A DNA stretch of 64,000 nt from Adlercreutzia wanghongyangiae (GCF_035989245.1 NZ_JAYMFF010000006.1:33121-97120); one strand, 5' to 3'; shown: positions 50,092 to 59,209, counted from the stretch's first letter. The notes: generated by a model from the sequence alone, not told the origin. A program made the numbers and translations.

Positions 50092-50547
50092 GATCCTGCT
50101 CCTTGTCCGACATTTTCTAGGCTATCACTATCTCTGTCTCTCGTGACGGGCACCACACTTTCCAGCTTGCAATCTCGGCGCGTGTTGGCCGCGCCTGATC
50201 CTTTGCAAGAAACGACGCCAGCACACGGCAGAGCAAGCCCGATAGTGGTTGCCACATATTGCTAGATAGCAACCGGACCATGGTCGGGCCAAAATAAGTT
50301 GACCTTTTTCCTCAGCGGTTATCGTTGTCGCCAATAACGCGCGTTATCAGCCCTTCACCAGGCATAACACCGCCGCTCTTCCTCGCCGTGCTATAGTGGC
50401 GGCGCGTTCGCCGCATTCGCTTGTTGGCAATCACGCCCCAGCCGAAGGCGGCAACCCGAAAGCCAGCGCTCAACGAAACACCTCGAGCGTGTTCTCGCCG
50501 CCCGCGGCCGCCCAGCTAAACCCGCACCTGCCTGAAGGAGCCTCGCC
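50092..50547. other. Intergenic region between the surface protein and the sigma factor
   Basis: Holds divergent control. TATAGT (50392-50397) may start the sigma-factor transcript ~150 nt upstream of its ATG. GGTTGC and GCAACC flank an AT-rich core near 50237-50274. No gene is seen. Confidence 0.45.
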
Positions 50548-51837
50548 ATGGATTTCGCCTCATACGACGAACTCGCCCGCCTCACCGCGCAGGCGCAATC
50601 CGGCAGCGCCGAGGCCTTCAATGCACTGTATGAAAAGACGGCACCCATACTGCGGCTGGCCATTGCGAGCAAGGTCGGCTTCGCCGAGGCTGACGACATC
50701 CTGCAGGAGGTGTACCTGGTCGCCTGGCGCAACGTGGGCAAGATAGATCCGCGCTCGGTGGTGGCCTACCTGAACACCACGGCTCGCAACTTGTGCAGCA
50801 ACCACCTGCGCCGGCAAACCCGCGATCGCAGCTTTCTGGACCCTAGCGGCAACGGGAGCGACAACGGCGCGACGGCTCAGGCGGCGGCCGATCACGGTGC
50901 GAATCCGGCCGACATTCTGGCTGCACGCGATGTCAGCCAACGGCTGCGCAAGGCCCTGGTGCGCGACCTGGACGATCAAGAGCGCAACGCCCTGCTGCTG
51001 CGCTATTTCCTGAACCTGAAAAACGCCGAGGTGGCCGACCAGCTGGGAGTATCCGAGCGCACCGCGAAGCGCATCATCGCACGGGCGCTGTCCACGCTGC
51101 GCCACAAGCTGGCCTTCATCCCCGTCGGTGCCGATCTGGCCTCCGCCTTGGCCGCCGCGCCCCACAGCGCGGCCCTTGCCGGCAGCGGCATTGCCGGAGG
51201 TGCGGGTGCTGCCGCGGCCGGCAGCACGATGGAAGCCACCACGGGTGCACCGCTTGGCACCGAGGCAGCTTCCGCGTCCCCGCTTTCCACAGCCGCCCCG
51301 GAAAACGCCTCGGCAACTCCTTCAATGGGCTCGCCCGCAGATTGCCCCTGCGGGAACGCCACCACCGAGCAGCCGGCCAACGCCGACAGGCGCTGGCGCC
51401 GCACGCACCAGATGGCGGCCGCAGCCGCCGTGGTGGCCGTTTTGGGCATCGGTCTGGCAGCTGCCGCGCTGCCCGCACCGCCCAACGACGAGCCCAGTGC
51501 GCCCGACGCCCCTGAAACGCAAGCCGCCGAGGTGTTCCCCGCCTGCGAGTCCACCGGCACCGCCGAGGGCTTCACCTGGGTGCGCGTGGCCGCGGGCACC
51601 CACCCCGTCGATCGCGTGTGGTGCACCGACGCCCAGGGGTCCATCCACCTTCCCCTTCCCGTCGACGACACCCCCGCCCCGCTCGCCAACAGCACCGCCG
51701 CCCCCGACGAGCGCGACGCCGCTTCCACCACCTACGTGTTCGACCTGCCCAGCGGCTCCTACGAGCTGCACGCCACCGACACCGCCGGCAACGAGTCCCA
51801 CGGCCCCCTGGAAGTCACCCTCTACCCCGAGCCCTAA
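50548..51837 (+). CDS. ECF sigma factor fused to a membrane anchor and outer domain
   Basis: Residues ~20-90 are sigma-70 region 2 (AEAFNALYEKTAPILRLAI, ADDILQEVYLVAWRNV); ~135-190 are region 4 (LDDQERNALLLRYFLNLKN, DQLGVSERTAKRIIARAL). After an Ala/Gly/Thr-rich spacer comes one transmembrane helix at ~289-309 and a ~120-residue outer domain ending YELHATDTAGNESHGPLEV. No separate anti-sigma gene is next to it, so the fused tail may act as its own sensor and lock. Cys266/Cys268 precede the membrane. The outer domain shares the (A)xDxAGNxS motif with repeats of the adjacent surface protein. AAGGAG precedes the ATG. Confidence 0.85.
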   Translation: MDFASYDELARLTAQAQSGSAEAFNALYEKTAPILRLAIASKVGFAEADDILQEVYLVAWRNVGKIDPRSVVAYLNTTARNLCSNHLRRQTRDRSFLDPSGNGSDNGATAQAAADHGANPADILAARDVSQRLRKALVRDLDDQERNALLLRYFLNLKNAEVADQLGVSERTAKRIIARALSTLRHKLAFIPVGADLASALAAAPHSAALAGSGIAGGAGAAAAGSTMEATTGAPLGTEAASASPLSTAAPENASATPSMGSPADCPCGNATTEQPANADRRWRRTHQMAAAAAVVAVLGIGLAAAALPAPPNDEPSAPDAPETQAAEVFPACESTGTAEGFTWVRVAAGTHPVDRVWCTDAQGSIHLPLPVDDTPAPLANSTAAPDERDAASTTYVFDLPSGSYELHATDTAGNESHGPLEVTLYPEP

Positions 51838-52038
51838 CCCCGCAGCGCAAAACGGCACGCGGCGGTATCCCTCCCAGCCGCTGCGGCCTCGAACACAGCC
51901 AGAGCTGAACAGCTTGATTGGAGGGGGTTGCCCCCAGCGACCGCCCCCCATCGCCCGACACCCCCGGCAGCGCCCGGCACCTCCCCATCGCCCTTCCGAA
52001 CCCCTCGCCCCATCCCCGCGAATCGCGTCGCCAAAACC

Positions 52039-52193
52039 GCGGGGTTTGGTACTCCAAGATTCCCGAGTTTGGTACCCGGGCATTGCGTTTTCCCAGCTCG
52101 CGGATCGCAAAGCGAGGCCCGACCGGTACCAAACCCCCCGATCCTGCCGGGACGGACGACGACACCGGCAGAATTACCGGGTTTGGTACCCTG
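52039..52193. repeat. GGTTTGGTACC motif cluster (three direct, one inverted)
   Basis: GGGTTTGGTACTC at 52041, GAGTTTGGTACCCGGG at 52065, inverted CCGGTACCAAACCCCCC at 52123-52139 and CCGGGTTTGGTACCCTG at 52177-52193. The region has no gene. Confidence 0.75.
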
Positions 52194-52256
52194 TCGACAC
52201 CGCCGGCAACGAGTCCCACGGCCCCCTGGAAGTCACCCTCTACCCCGAACCCTAAC
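52194..52256 (+). pseudogene. Duplicated 3' end of the sigma-factor gene
   Basis: About 60 bp repeat the end of the gene at 50548 almost exactly (compare 51777-51837), including the stop codon, and code for the same last 19 residues (DTAGNESHGPLEVTLYPEP). The insert between the two copies contains the GGTTTGGTACC cluster. It looks like a leftover of a tandem duplication or of an insertion that copied its target. Confidence 0.8.
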
Positions 52257-52271
52257 CGCCGCACACGCAAA

Positions 52272-52305
52272 ACGGCCCCTGCGATAAACACGTCGCAGGG
52301 GCCGT
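52272..52305. terminator. Bidirectional terminator between the sigma factor and gatB
   Basis: ACGGCCCCTGCGA / TCGCAGGGGCCGT, 13 bp perfect stem over an 8 nt loop. Confidence 0.85.
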
Positions 52306-52352
52306 GAAAGACGCCGGCTCATTGCGGGCGGGCAATACGTCCCGCCGACGCG

Positions 52353-53936
52353 CTACTCGGCGAGCTTCCTCGCCAGAAGCTCGTTGATGATCTTGGGGTT
52401 GCCCTGGCCGCGCATGGCTTTCATGCACTGGCCCACGAAGAACCCGATCAGCTTGTCGTTGCCCTCGCGGTAGCGGGCCACCTCATCGGGGTTGGCGGCG
52501 ATCACCTCGTCCACCACGGCCTCGATAGCGCCGGTGTCGGACACCTGCTTCATGCCGCGCTCCTCCACGATGGCATCAGGATCCTTGTTCTCGTCCATGA
52601 TGGCGGAGAACACCTCCTTGGCCTGCTTCGAGGAGATGGCATCAGCGGTCAGCAGCTTCACGAGCGCCACGGCGCGGGCGGCCGAAAGCGGCGTATCGGC
52701 CAGCACCTCGCCCTCGTGGGCGTTCAGGTAGGCCGTCACGTCGTTGATGATGAGGTTCGCGAGCGGCTTGGCGAACTTGCCGCCATCAGCCTCGGCCGCG
52801 GCCAGGGCCATGCACTCGTCGAAGAAGTCGGCCGTGGCGCGGTGATCCACCAGATGGCGCGCGTCATAGGCAGACAGCCCGAAGTCGGCGGCGTAGCGGG
52901 CCGCCTTCTGGTCGGGCAGCTCGGGCAGCTTGGCGCGCACGCCTTCGATGAACTCGTCGGACAGGTCGTAGGGCGCCAGGTCGGGCTCGGGGAACAGGCG
53001 GTAGTCGTCGGCCGTCTCCTTCACGCGCATGACGATGGTGCGCTTGGCGCTGGGATCCCAATGGCGCGTCTCCTGGTAGATGACGCCGCCCTCCTCCAGC
53101 ACCTCGGCCTGACGGCAGATCTCGTAGGCCAGGCCGTCGTGCAGGTTCTTGAAGGAGTTCATGTTCTTCAGCTCGGTCTTGGTGCCGAGCCCCGAGGTGC
53201 CGCGGCGGCGCAGCGACACGTTGCCGTCGCAGCGCAGGGAGCCTTCTTCCATGGAGCAGTCGGAGATGCCGATAGCCAGGTAAATCTGGCGCAGCTTCTG
53301 CATGAACAGGCGCGCCTCCTCGGGCGTGCGCAAATCGGGCTCGGTCACCAGCTCGATGAGCGGCGTACCGGCGCGGTTGTAGTCCACGAGCGACTGCGTG
53401 GCGCCGGCGATGCGGCCCTCGCCGCCGCCGAGGTGCACCATCTTGCCCGCGTCCTCTTCCATGTGGATGCGCGTGATGCCCACATGGGCCACGTACCCAT
53501 CCTCGGTGCGCGTGATGTTGCCGTCCGTCTCGCCGGGCTCAAGCGCGTCCAGGCGGTAGCGCTCGGCAGCCCCGCGGCCGTCCACGTCCAGGTCCAAGTG
53601 GCCGCGCATGCAGAAGGCGATGGGGCCCTGGGTGGTCTGGAAGTTCTTGGCCATGTCGGGGTACATGTAGTTCTTGCGGTAGAACATCGAGTGCTTCTCG
53701 ATGTCGCAGTTGGTAGCCAAACCCGCCAGCACGATGGACTCGATGGCCGCGCGGTTGGGCACGGGCAGCGCACCCGGCAGCCCCAGGCACACCGGGCAGG
53801 TGTGGGTGTTGGGGGCCGCGCCGAACTCCAGCTTGCAGCCGCAGAACATCTTCGTTTCCAGCGTGGTCAGCTCGGCGTGAATCTCCAGGCCGATGACGGC
53901 CTCCCAGGTCTCGAATACCTCTTCGAGGGTCTTCAT
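52353..53936 (-). CDS. gatB: Asp-tRNA(Asn)/Glu-tRNA(Gln) amidotransferase subunit B
   Basis: Phosphorylates the misacylated tRNA's side chain and positions it for transamidation. The 527-residue protein has WEAVIGLEIHAELTT, the zinc Cys set (MFCGCKLEFG, THTCPVCLGLPG), DYNRAGTPLIELVTEPD and SLRCDGNVSLR. The C-terminal half is the helical and YqeY-like tRNA-binding region ending GQGNPKIINELLARKLAE. It follows gatA by 2 bp. Confidence 0.96.
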   Translation of the reverse strand: MKTLEEVFETWEAVIGLEIHAELTTLETKMFCGCKLEFGAAPNTHTCPVCLGLPGALPVPNRAAIESIVLAGLATNCDIEKHSMFYRKNYMYPDMAKNFQTTQGPIAFCMRGHLDLDVDGRGAAERYRLDALEPGETDGNITRTEDGYVAHVGITRIHMEEDAGKMVHLGGGEGRIAGATQSLVDYNRAGTPLIELVTEPDLRTPEEARLFMQKLRQIYLAIGISDCSMEEGSLRCDGNVSLRRRGTSGLGTKTELKNMNSFKNLHDGLAYEICRQAEVLEEGGVIYQETRHWDPSAKRTIVMRVKETADDYRLFPEPDLAPYDLSDEFIEGVRAKLPELPDQKAARYAADFGLSAYDARHLVDHRATADFFDECMALAAAEADGGKFAKPLANLIINDVTAYLNAHEGEVLADTPLSAARAVALVKLLTADAISSKQAKEVFSAIMDENKDPDAIVEERGMKQVSDTGAIEAVVDEVIAANPDEVARYREGNDKLIGFFVGQCMKAMRGQGNPKIINELLARKLAE

Positions 53937-53938
53937 CT

Positions 53939-55432
53939 TTACGCACCTGCCTTTCCATCGGCGAAATCCGGCGCGACGGGGGCCGCTCCGTAGACCGTCT
54001 CCAAAGCCGCGGCCGCACGCAGCATGTTCGCGTCCTTGAACGGAGGCGCGATGAGCTGCACGCCCACGGGCAGGTGCGTGTCAGCGCCCAGGCCCACGGG
54101 CACCGACATGCCTCCGTTGCCCGCGATGTTGATGGAAATGGTGAACATATCCGACAGGTACATCTCGGTGGGATCGCCAATCTCGCCGAACTTGAAGGCG
54201 GTGCGCGGCGCCACCGGCGTAAGAATCACGTCCACCTTCTCGTAGGCGGCGGCGTAATCGCGCGTGATGAGGGTGCGCACCTGCTGGGCCGGATAGTAGT
54301 ACGTGTCGTACACGCCGGCCGACAGGAGGTAGCTGCCGAGCATGATGCGGCGGCGCGCCTCGGGCCCGAAGCCCTCGTGGCGGCTGGCCTCGTACTGGCT
54401 GCCCAGGTCCTTGTGGCCCGGATCGCAGTAGCCGTAGCGCACCGAGTCGAAGCGGGCCAGATTGCTGAAGGCCTCGCAGGGACCCAGCACGTAGTAGGCG
54501 CTCATGGCCGCCTGGGCATGGGGAAGCTCCACTTCCACCAACTCCGCGCCCATCTTCTCCAGCGCGGAGGCGGCCTCTTCCACCTTCGCGCGCACCTCGG
54601 GCGTAAGACCCTGCGCCTCCATGAACGCCGGCACAACGCCGACCTTCATGCCGGCCACACCCTCGGCGAGGTTCGCCGTGAAGTCCACGTCGCACGGCTG
54701 GCTCGTGCAGTCCAGCTCGTCGCGGCCGGCCAGAGCGTTCAGGGCAAGGGCCGCGTCCTCCACCGAGCGGGCGAAGGGGCCCACCTGGTCAAGCGAGCTG
54801 CCGAAAGCCACCACGCCGTAGCGGGACACCACGCCGTAGGTGGGCTTCACGCCCACCAAGCCGCAGAAGGCGCCGGGCTGGCGGATGGAGCCGCCGGTGT
54901 CGGAGCCGAGCGTCACGGGCACAAGCCCCGCCGCCACGGCCGCCGCACTGCCGCCGGAGGAACCGCCGGGCACGCGCTCGGTATCCCACGGGTTGTGCGT
55001 GGGGCCGAAGGCCGAGGTCTCGGTGGAGCTGCCGAAAGCGAACTCGTCCATGTTCAGCTTGCCGATGGGCAGAGCGCCCGCACGCAGGGTGTTCTCCACA
55101 CAGGTAGCGGTGTAGGGCGACACATAGTTGCGCAGCATGTTCGAGGAGCACGTGGTATGGGTGCCCGTCAGGTTCATGTTGTCCTTGTAGCCCACCGGAA
55201 TGCCGGCGAGCGGGCCCATCTCGGCCAGGCGCCCTTCGGCGATGGCCGCGTCAATGCGGGCGGCGGCATCCAGCGCCAGCTCCTCGGTGGTTTCCAAAAA
55301 CGAGTGCACTACCCCATCGGCGGCGGCAATGCGATCAAAGGTGCCACGGGCCACCTCGGCGGCCGAGAACTCCTTGGCGGCAAGACCGGCTTGGATCTCG
55401 CGAACGCTCATCTCTCCGAAGGTGCGAGCCAT
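53939..55432 (-). CDS. gatA: Amidotransferase subunit A (glutaminase)
   Basis: Amidase-signature enzyme that frees ammonia from glutamine. The Ser-Ser-Lys triad is in GIPVGYKDN (Lys about 80), PGGSSGGSAAAVAAG and LGSDTGGSIRQPG. The 497 residues are of normal length. It overlaps the gatC stop by one base (TAATG) and precedes gatB by 2 bp. Confidence 0.96.
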   Translation of the reverse strand: MARTFGEMSVREIQAGLAAKEFSAAEVARGTFDRIAAADGVVHSFLETTEELALDAAARIDAAIAEGRLAEMGPLAGIPVGYKDNMNLTGTHTTCSSNMLRNYVSPYTATCVENTLRAGALPIGKLNMDEFAFGSSTETSAFGPTHNPWDTERVPGGSSGGSAAAVAAGLVPVTLGSDTGGSIRQPGAFCGLVGVKPTYGVVSRYGVVAFGSSLDQVGPFARSVEDAALALNALAGRDELDCTSQPCDVDFTANLAEGVAGMKVGVVPAFMEAQGLTPEVRAKVEEAASALEKMGAELVEVELPHAQAAMSAYYVLGPCEAFSNLARFDSVRYGYCDPGHKDLGSQYEASRHEGFGPEARRRIMLGSYLLSAGVYDTYYYPAQQVRTLITRDYAAAYEKVDVILTPVAPRTAFKFGEIGDPTEMYLSDMFTISINIAGNGGMSVPVGLGADTHLPVGVQLIAPPFKDANMLRAAAALETVYGAAPVAPDFADGKAGA

Positions 55433-55743
55433 TAGCGGTCACCCCCCTCTCCCAAGATGGACGGAATGAGGAAGCTGCCATCCTCCTGCTTCGGCGCGTT
55501 TTCCAACGCCACTTCCTGAGTGAAGCTGCCACGAACCTTGTCATCGCGCATGACGTTGGAAAGATCGCCAATGGGATGGAAGGTGGGCGGCACGCCGTCC
55601 AGATCGAACTCCTTAATGGGAGCCAGGCTGTCGATGATGGCGTTCAGGTCGGCCGTCATGGTGACGACCTCCTCGGCCGTGAGCCCAATGCGCGTGTACT
55701 CGGCAATGCCCCGCACATCGGCCTCGGAAAGATGCTGCGTCAT
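55432..55743 (-). CDS. gatC: Amidotransferase subunit C
   Basis: A 103-residue belt subunit that stabilises GatA. LSEADVRGIAEYTRIGLTAEE, LNAIIDSLAPIKEFDLDGV and MRDDKVRGSF are family segments. AAGGAG lies 8 nt before the ATG at 55743. First gene of gatC-gatA-gatB. Confidence 0.93.
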   Translation of the reverse strand: MTQHLSEADVRGIAEYTRIGLTAEEVVTMTADLNAIIDSLAPIKEFDLDGVPPTFHPIGDLSNVMRDDKVRGSFTQEVALENAPKQEDGSFLIPSILGEGGDR

Positions 55744-55950
55744 TGATCGCGCTCCTTCTCTGGGGCACCCGGGCCACACGTGCGCCCGGTTTCCCCGCTT
55801 TCAATACGTTAACCGCTCCATGATAGCAAAAGGCCGCTCCCCGAGCGCCGAAGAGCGAGGGCACCGCGAAGATTCAACAGACCCGCCGCCTCATGACAAC
55901 CCGAACGTTCAGATTCAACAAGAGAGACGATCTGGGAAGCCGAAATGCCG

Positions 55951-56091
55951 TAAATTGCCGGTAGCGATGCAGCGCGGGAGAGCTTTGACCCTGCAAATTG
56001 GAGAAAATAGCGCATATTGACGGTTGTGATGCAGTAATTTGCGCGCAAAACCGCGCTTTCCCCCTCTTTCTGCATCACGACCGGCAATTTA
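55951..56091. repeat. AAATTGCCGGTCGTGATGCAG motif cluster (two direct, one inverted)
   Basis: Copies at 55951-55972, 56013-56034 (diverged) and inverted at 56070-56091. The outer copies form a 141 bp inverted unit. The gap 55744-56201 otherwise holds only the gat promoter area; no gene. Confidence 0.75.
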
Positions 56092-56201
56092 TGCCATTTC
56101 AGAGTATCTTCGCCTACCGCCCGCGCATCCTAGCGAGACGCCAGACCCATTAACGACGGGCCGCCCTATCGACACCACGCAGCCGCCTGGAGTCGCGGGA
56201 T

Positions 56202-56927
56202 CTAAAGTCCGCGAGCAGCCGCGGCGGTGGCGAGGGACGCTTCTGTGATGGGCTCACCCTCGGGCACGTACACGGCCAGGCAGGGAAAGCTGGGCTTGGC
56301 GGACATGAGCGTGCCCGGCGCAAGGCCAAAGTGTTCTTCCAGACCGGCCAGCACATGGCGCACGTTGGCCTTGGTCATGCCCGCACGGCGCAGGGGCGAC
56401 ACCACCCCCGCCTCGACAAGCGCCTTGAACCCGGGGCGGCGCTCGGGGTCGTCGGAAGCGTTGGTGCCGTCCACGACAACCGTAAAGCCGTCGGTCGCAG
56501 CGGCGCGGCGCACCGCATCGAAGATGAAGCGCTTGCAGCGGTAGCAGCGATCGGCCGGATTCGCGCAGATATCGGCCTGCGCGAGCACGTCGGCCTCCAC
56601 CACCGAGAGGGGCACATCCAGCGCCGCGGCCACAGCCCGCGCGTCTTCCAGCTCGAAGGAGGGCTGGAAGGCGGTCTTCACCAGGTAGGCATGCGCCTCG
56701 CAGCCAGCGAGCTTCGCGGCCGCCAGCAACAGAGACGAGTCGCAGCCGCCCGAGAAGGCCACGGCCAGCTTCGGCTCGCGCAGCAGATACATTTCCAGGG
56801 GCTCGCCGAACAGGTGCTGCCCCGGACCCACATCCTCGGTATCCTCGGCCACCATCGCCTCGTAATTGGCGGGCGCAGCCCCTTCCTCCAGCGATCCGAC
56901 CTTTCTCACATCCATGGCAGAGCCCAT
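56202..56927 (-). CDS. LarE-like PP-loop sulfur transferase, C-terminus shortened
   Basis: Residues ~50-230 form an N-type ATP pyrophosphatase: AVAFSGGCDSSLLLAAAK (SGGxDS loop), NPADRCYRCKRFIFDAV, DGTNASDDPERRPG and KPSFPCLAVYVPEGEPIT, whose Cys matches the sacrificial or cluster cysteine position of LarE. LarE makes the nickel-pincer cofactor of lactate racemase-type enzymes. The product stops at 241 residues, shortly after the conserved Cys segment. Another frame just downstream reads DFRSRDSRRLRGVDRAAR, like the lost family C-terminus, so a frameshift probably shortened it. No larA, larB or larC is nearby. ATG at 56927 with AAGGGGAG upstream. Confidence 0.75.
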   Translation of the reverse strand: MGSAMDVRKVGSLEEGAAPANYEAMVAEDTEDVGPGQHLFGEPLEMYLLREPKLAVAFSGGCDSSLLLAAAKLAGCEAHAYLVKTAFQPSFELEDARAVAAALDVPLSVVEADVLAQADICANPADRCYRCKRFIFDAVRRAAATDGFTVVVDGTNASDDPERRPGFKALVEAGVVSPLRRAGMTKANVRHVLAGLEEHFGLAPGTLMSAKPSFPCLAVYVPEGEPITEASLATAAAARGL

Positions 56928-57020
56928 GGCGCTCCCCTTCCAAGCATGCGGGCAGCCCGAAGGCCGCCCGCCCAACCCGCGCGGCGCACAACCGTCGCGG
57001 GCGATCAACCTGCTTCCACC

Positions 57021-58094
57021 CTAGCGCAGCGTGATGCCCTCGGGCAGCTCCACGTCGCGCCAGTCCTCGCGTTCCTCGTCGTCCTCGGGCTCGGCCTGAA
57101 CAACCGCCGTCGGCTTCTCGGGCTCGGGCGCGCCGAAGGCCTCGCGGAATGCATCGGCGTGCATGCGCGGCACGGCGAACACCACCTGCGGCACCGCGCC
57201 GGGATGATCGGCGATCCATCCCCGCGCAAGCTCGATCACCTGCTGAACGGGATAGCCGTTGCGTCCGCAGCCGAAGGCGCCCATAATGAGCGTTTCGGCG
57301 TCGTTGGCGGCCGCCACCCGGAAGATGGTCTCGATGCGGTCGGCCAGGGCCTTGTCGCACTCGCGCTCGGAGCGATGGTTCTCCAGGGCGAAGGCGCGCA
57401 CCGGCTCGGCGATGACCAGCACGTCGGCGCGGCGCGTATCGCCCCCGCGCGAGAACAGCACGTCGGGCACGTACAGGGCGCGGTCGGTGAACAGCGAGCC
57501 GCGGCGGTAGTCGCGGTTCTTGTCGTAGAAGTCGCGCTTGTGGGCCACAAGCACCGGGTACAGGTTGCTCTCGGAGCAGAGAATCTGCTCGGGCCCGAAG
57601 GCGCCGTCCTCGTAGGCGCCGCCGGGACGCGTGAAGGCGCCCGGATCCACGATCATGGTCTTGCCCGCGGCATCGCGGTACAGCGCCTCGGGGGCGAACG
57701 ACGTCACCACCTTGACCGTCGTCTCGGTAGCGGCGGGGCGCTCCTCGGCCCCAGCGGCCGCCTCGGCCCCAGCGGCCGCCTCGGCCTCCTCAGCTGCCTC
57801 CTCGGCGATCTCGGCCTCCTCGCGTGCATCCCCGTCACCCGCCTGCGCCCCGTCGGCATCGGCCTCGGCCATCTCAGCCGCCGTCTTCGCCGCCTCGGCG
57901 GCTTCGGCGCCCCACAGAAGGGTGCGGCCCTCCCCTTCCTCGTAGATGCGGGCCGCCGCAATGGCCTCGTCGGTCTCCGTCCCGAATGCCGCCTTCATAA
58001 GGCCGGTATGCCGCGCCGCCTCGCGCCGACGCTCCTCGCGCACCTCGTCTCGATTCGGGCGCCGCGCGCCGCCTCGCTCACTGAATTCCGCCAT
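57021..58094 (-). CDS. TIGR02452-type (microbial PARG-like) macrodomain protein
   Basis: A 357-residue cytosolic protein. The N-terminus (NRDEVREERRREAARHTGL) and the C-terminal macro fold (VVDPGAF-like start, LIMGAFGCGRNGYPVQQV) match the bacterial poly(ADP-ribose) glycohydrolase-like family. A ~60-residue Ala/Glu-rich low-complexity insert sits near residues 80-140. The catalytic loop reads PGGAYEDGAFGPEQILC: Gln stands where the second Glu of the usual (Q)EE pair is expected, so activity is doubtful and binding only is possible. The ATG at 58094 has AAAGG upstream. Confidence 0.75.
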   Translation of the reverse strand: MAEFSERGGARRPNRDEVREERRREAARHTGLMKAAFGTETDEAIAAARIYEEGEGRTLLWGAEAAEAAKTAAEMAEADADGAQAGDGDAREEAEIAEEAAEEAEAAAGAEAAAGAEERPAATETTVKVVTSFAPEALYRDAAGKTMIVDPGAFTRPGGAYEDGAFGPEQILCSESNLYPVLVAHKRDFYDKNRDYRRGSLFTDRALYVPDVLFSRGGDTRRADVLVIAEPVRAFALENHRSERECDKALADRIETIFRVAAANDAETLIMGAFGCGRNGYPVQQVIELARGWIADHPGAVPQVVFAVPRMHADAFREAFGAPEPEKPTAVVQAEPEDDEEREDWRDVELPEGITLR

Positions 58095-58210
58095 ACCCTG
58101 CACCTTTCCAACGTGTTATGCCGCCTTGATTGCAATGCTATTCTACAAGATGGCGAAAACCTCTGGGGCGAAATGTGCAGACTCGCCATGCGGAAGCGCC
58201 CCCGCAGGCG

Positions 58211-58216
58211 TACAAT
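58211..58216 (+). promoter_or_regulatory. -10 box of the proline iminopeptidase gene
   Basis: TACAAT 38 bp before the ATG at 58255. Confidence 0.45.
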
Positions 58217-58254
58217 GGGCGCGCAGGAAATCGAACGCCCCGAAGGAGAGAGCC

Positions 58255-59142
58255 ATGGCGAACATCCGCGAAGAATACGTCGACTACCACGGATTCAAAA
58301 CCTACTGCAAGATCGTCGGCGAGAACCAGCCGGGCAAGAAAACGCTGCTGATACTGCACGGTGGCCCGGGCTGCACCCACAACTACCTGCTGCCTTACGC
58401 CGAGATGGCCGATCGCTACGGACGCCAGATCGTGTTCTACGACCAGATCGGCTGCGGAAAATCAAACATCCCGCATCAGGACGACAGCTTCTACGACTAC
58501 GATCTGTGGGTGAACGAGTTCTACGCCGTGCGCGAGGCGCTGGGACTGAACGACATCCACCTGTTCGGCAACTCGTGGGGCGGCATGCTGGGCATGCTGT
58601 GCATGATGAAGGACGATACAGGCGTGAACTCGTTTGTCATCAATTCGTCGCCCGTGCGCATGACCACCTGGCTGAACGAGGCGAATCGCCTGATCAAGTA
58701 CATGCCGCCCGAGATGCAGGCCGCCATCGCCGAGGCCGAGCGCACCGGCGACTACGAAACCCCCGCGGCCAAGGCAGCCTACGACGAGTACTACAAGCGC
58801 CATGTAACCGGCCTGTACGAGCGCGATTACCCGCAGTACCTCATCGACGAGGTGGAGGGCACCGGCGAATGCTACATGGTGATGCAGGGCGCCAGCGAGT
58901 TCGTGGTAACCGGCAAGATGCGCGACTGGGACATCCGAGAAGGCGTGAAGAACATCAAGGTGCCGTGCATGGCGTTGTCGGGCACCGACGACGAGGGCAC
59001 GCCGCTCGTGATCAAAGAGGGCGTCGACCTCATCCCCGGCTGCGAGTGGACCCTCATCGCTGGCGCGCCCCACATGTCCTGCGTCACCCATCCAGCGGAA
59101 TCCATGGAGGCCGTGGAGAGCTTCATCAGCCGCTTCGAGTAG
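58255..59142 (+). CDS. Proline iminopeptidase-family alpha/beta hydrolase
   Basis: A 295-residue S33 peptidase: oxyanion motif HGGPGCTHNYL, nucleophile GNSWGGMLGM (Ser about 103), acid in SGTDDEGTP and His in GAPHMSCVT. FYDQIGCGKSN is typical of proline iminopeptidases, which free N-terminal proline from peptides. GAAGGAG precedes the ATG. Related tripeptidases or lactonases cannot be ruled out. Confidence 0.88.
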   Translation: MANIREEYVDYHGFKTYCKIVGENQPGKKTLLILHGGPGCTHNYLLPYAEMADRYGRQIVFYDQIGCGKSNIPHQDDSFYDYDLWVNEFYAVREALGLNDIHLFGNSWGGMLGMLCMMKDDTGVNSFVINSSPVRMTTWLNEANRLIKYMPPEMQAAIAEAERTGDYETPAAKAAYDEYYKRHVTGLYERDYPQYLIDEVEGTGECYMVMQGASEFVVTGKMRDWDIREGVKNIKVPCMALSGTDDEGTPLVIKEGVDLIPGCEWTLIAGAPHMSCVTHPAESMEAVESFISRFE

Positions 59143-59177
59143 CCCCGCCCCCAACCGAACAAGACCGAAACAAAGGA

Positions 59178-59209
59178 AAGGCGCCCCTGCCTCGCCGCCG
59201 GGACGCCTT
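59178..59209 (+). terminator. Terminator between the peptidase and MFS genes
   Basis: AAGGCGCCCC / GGGACGCCTT, 9 of 10 paired, then CTTCTTCG. Confidence 0.65.
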
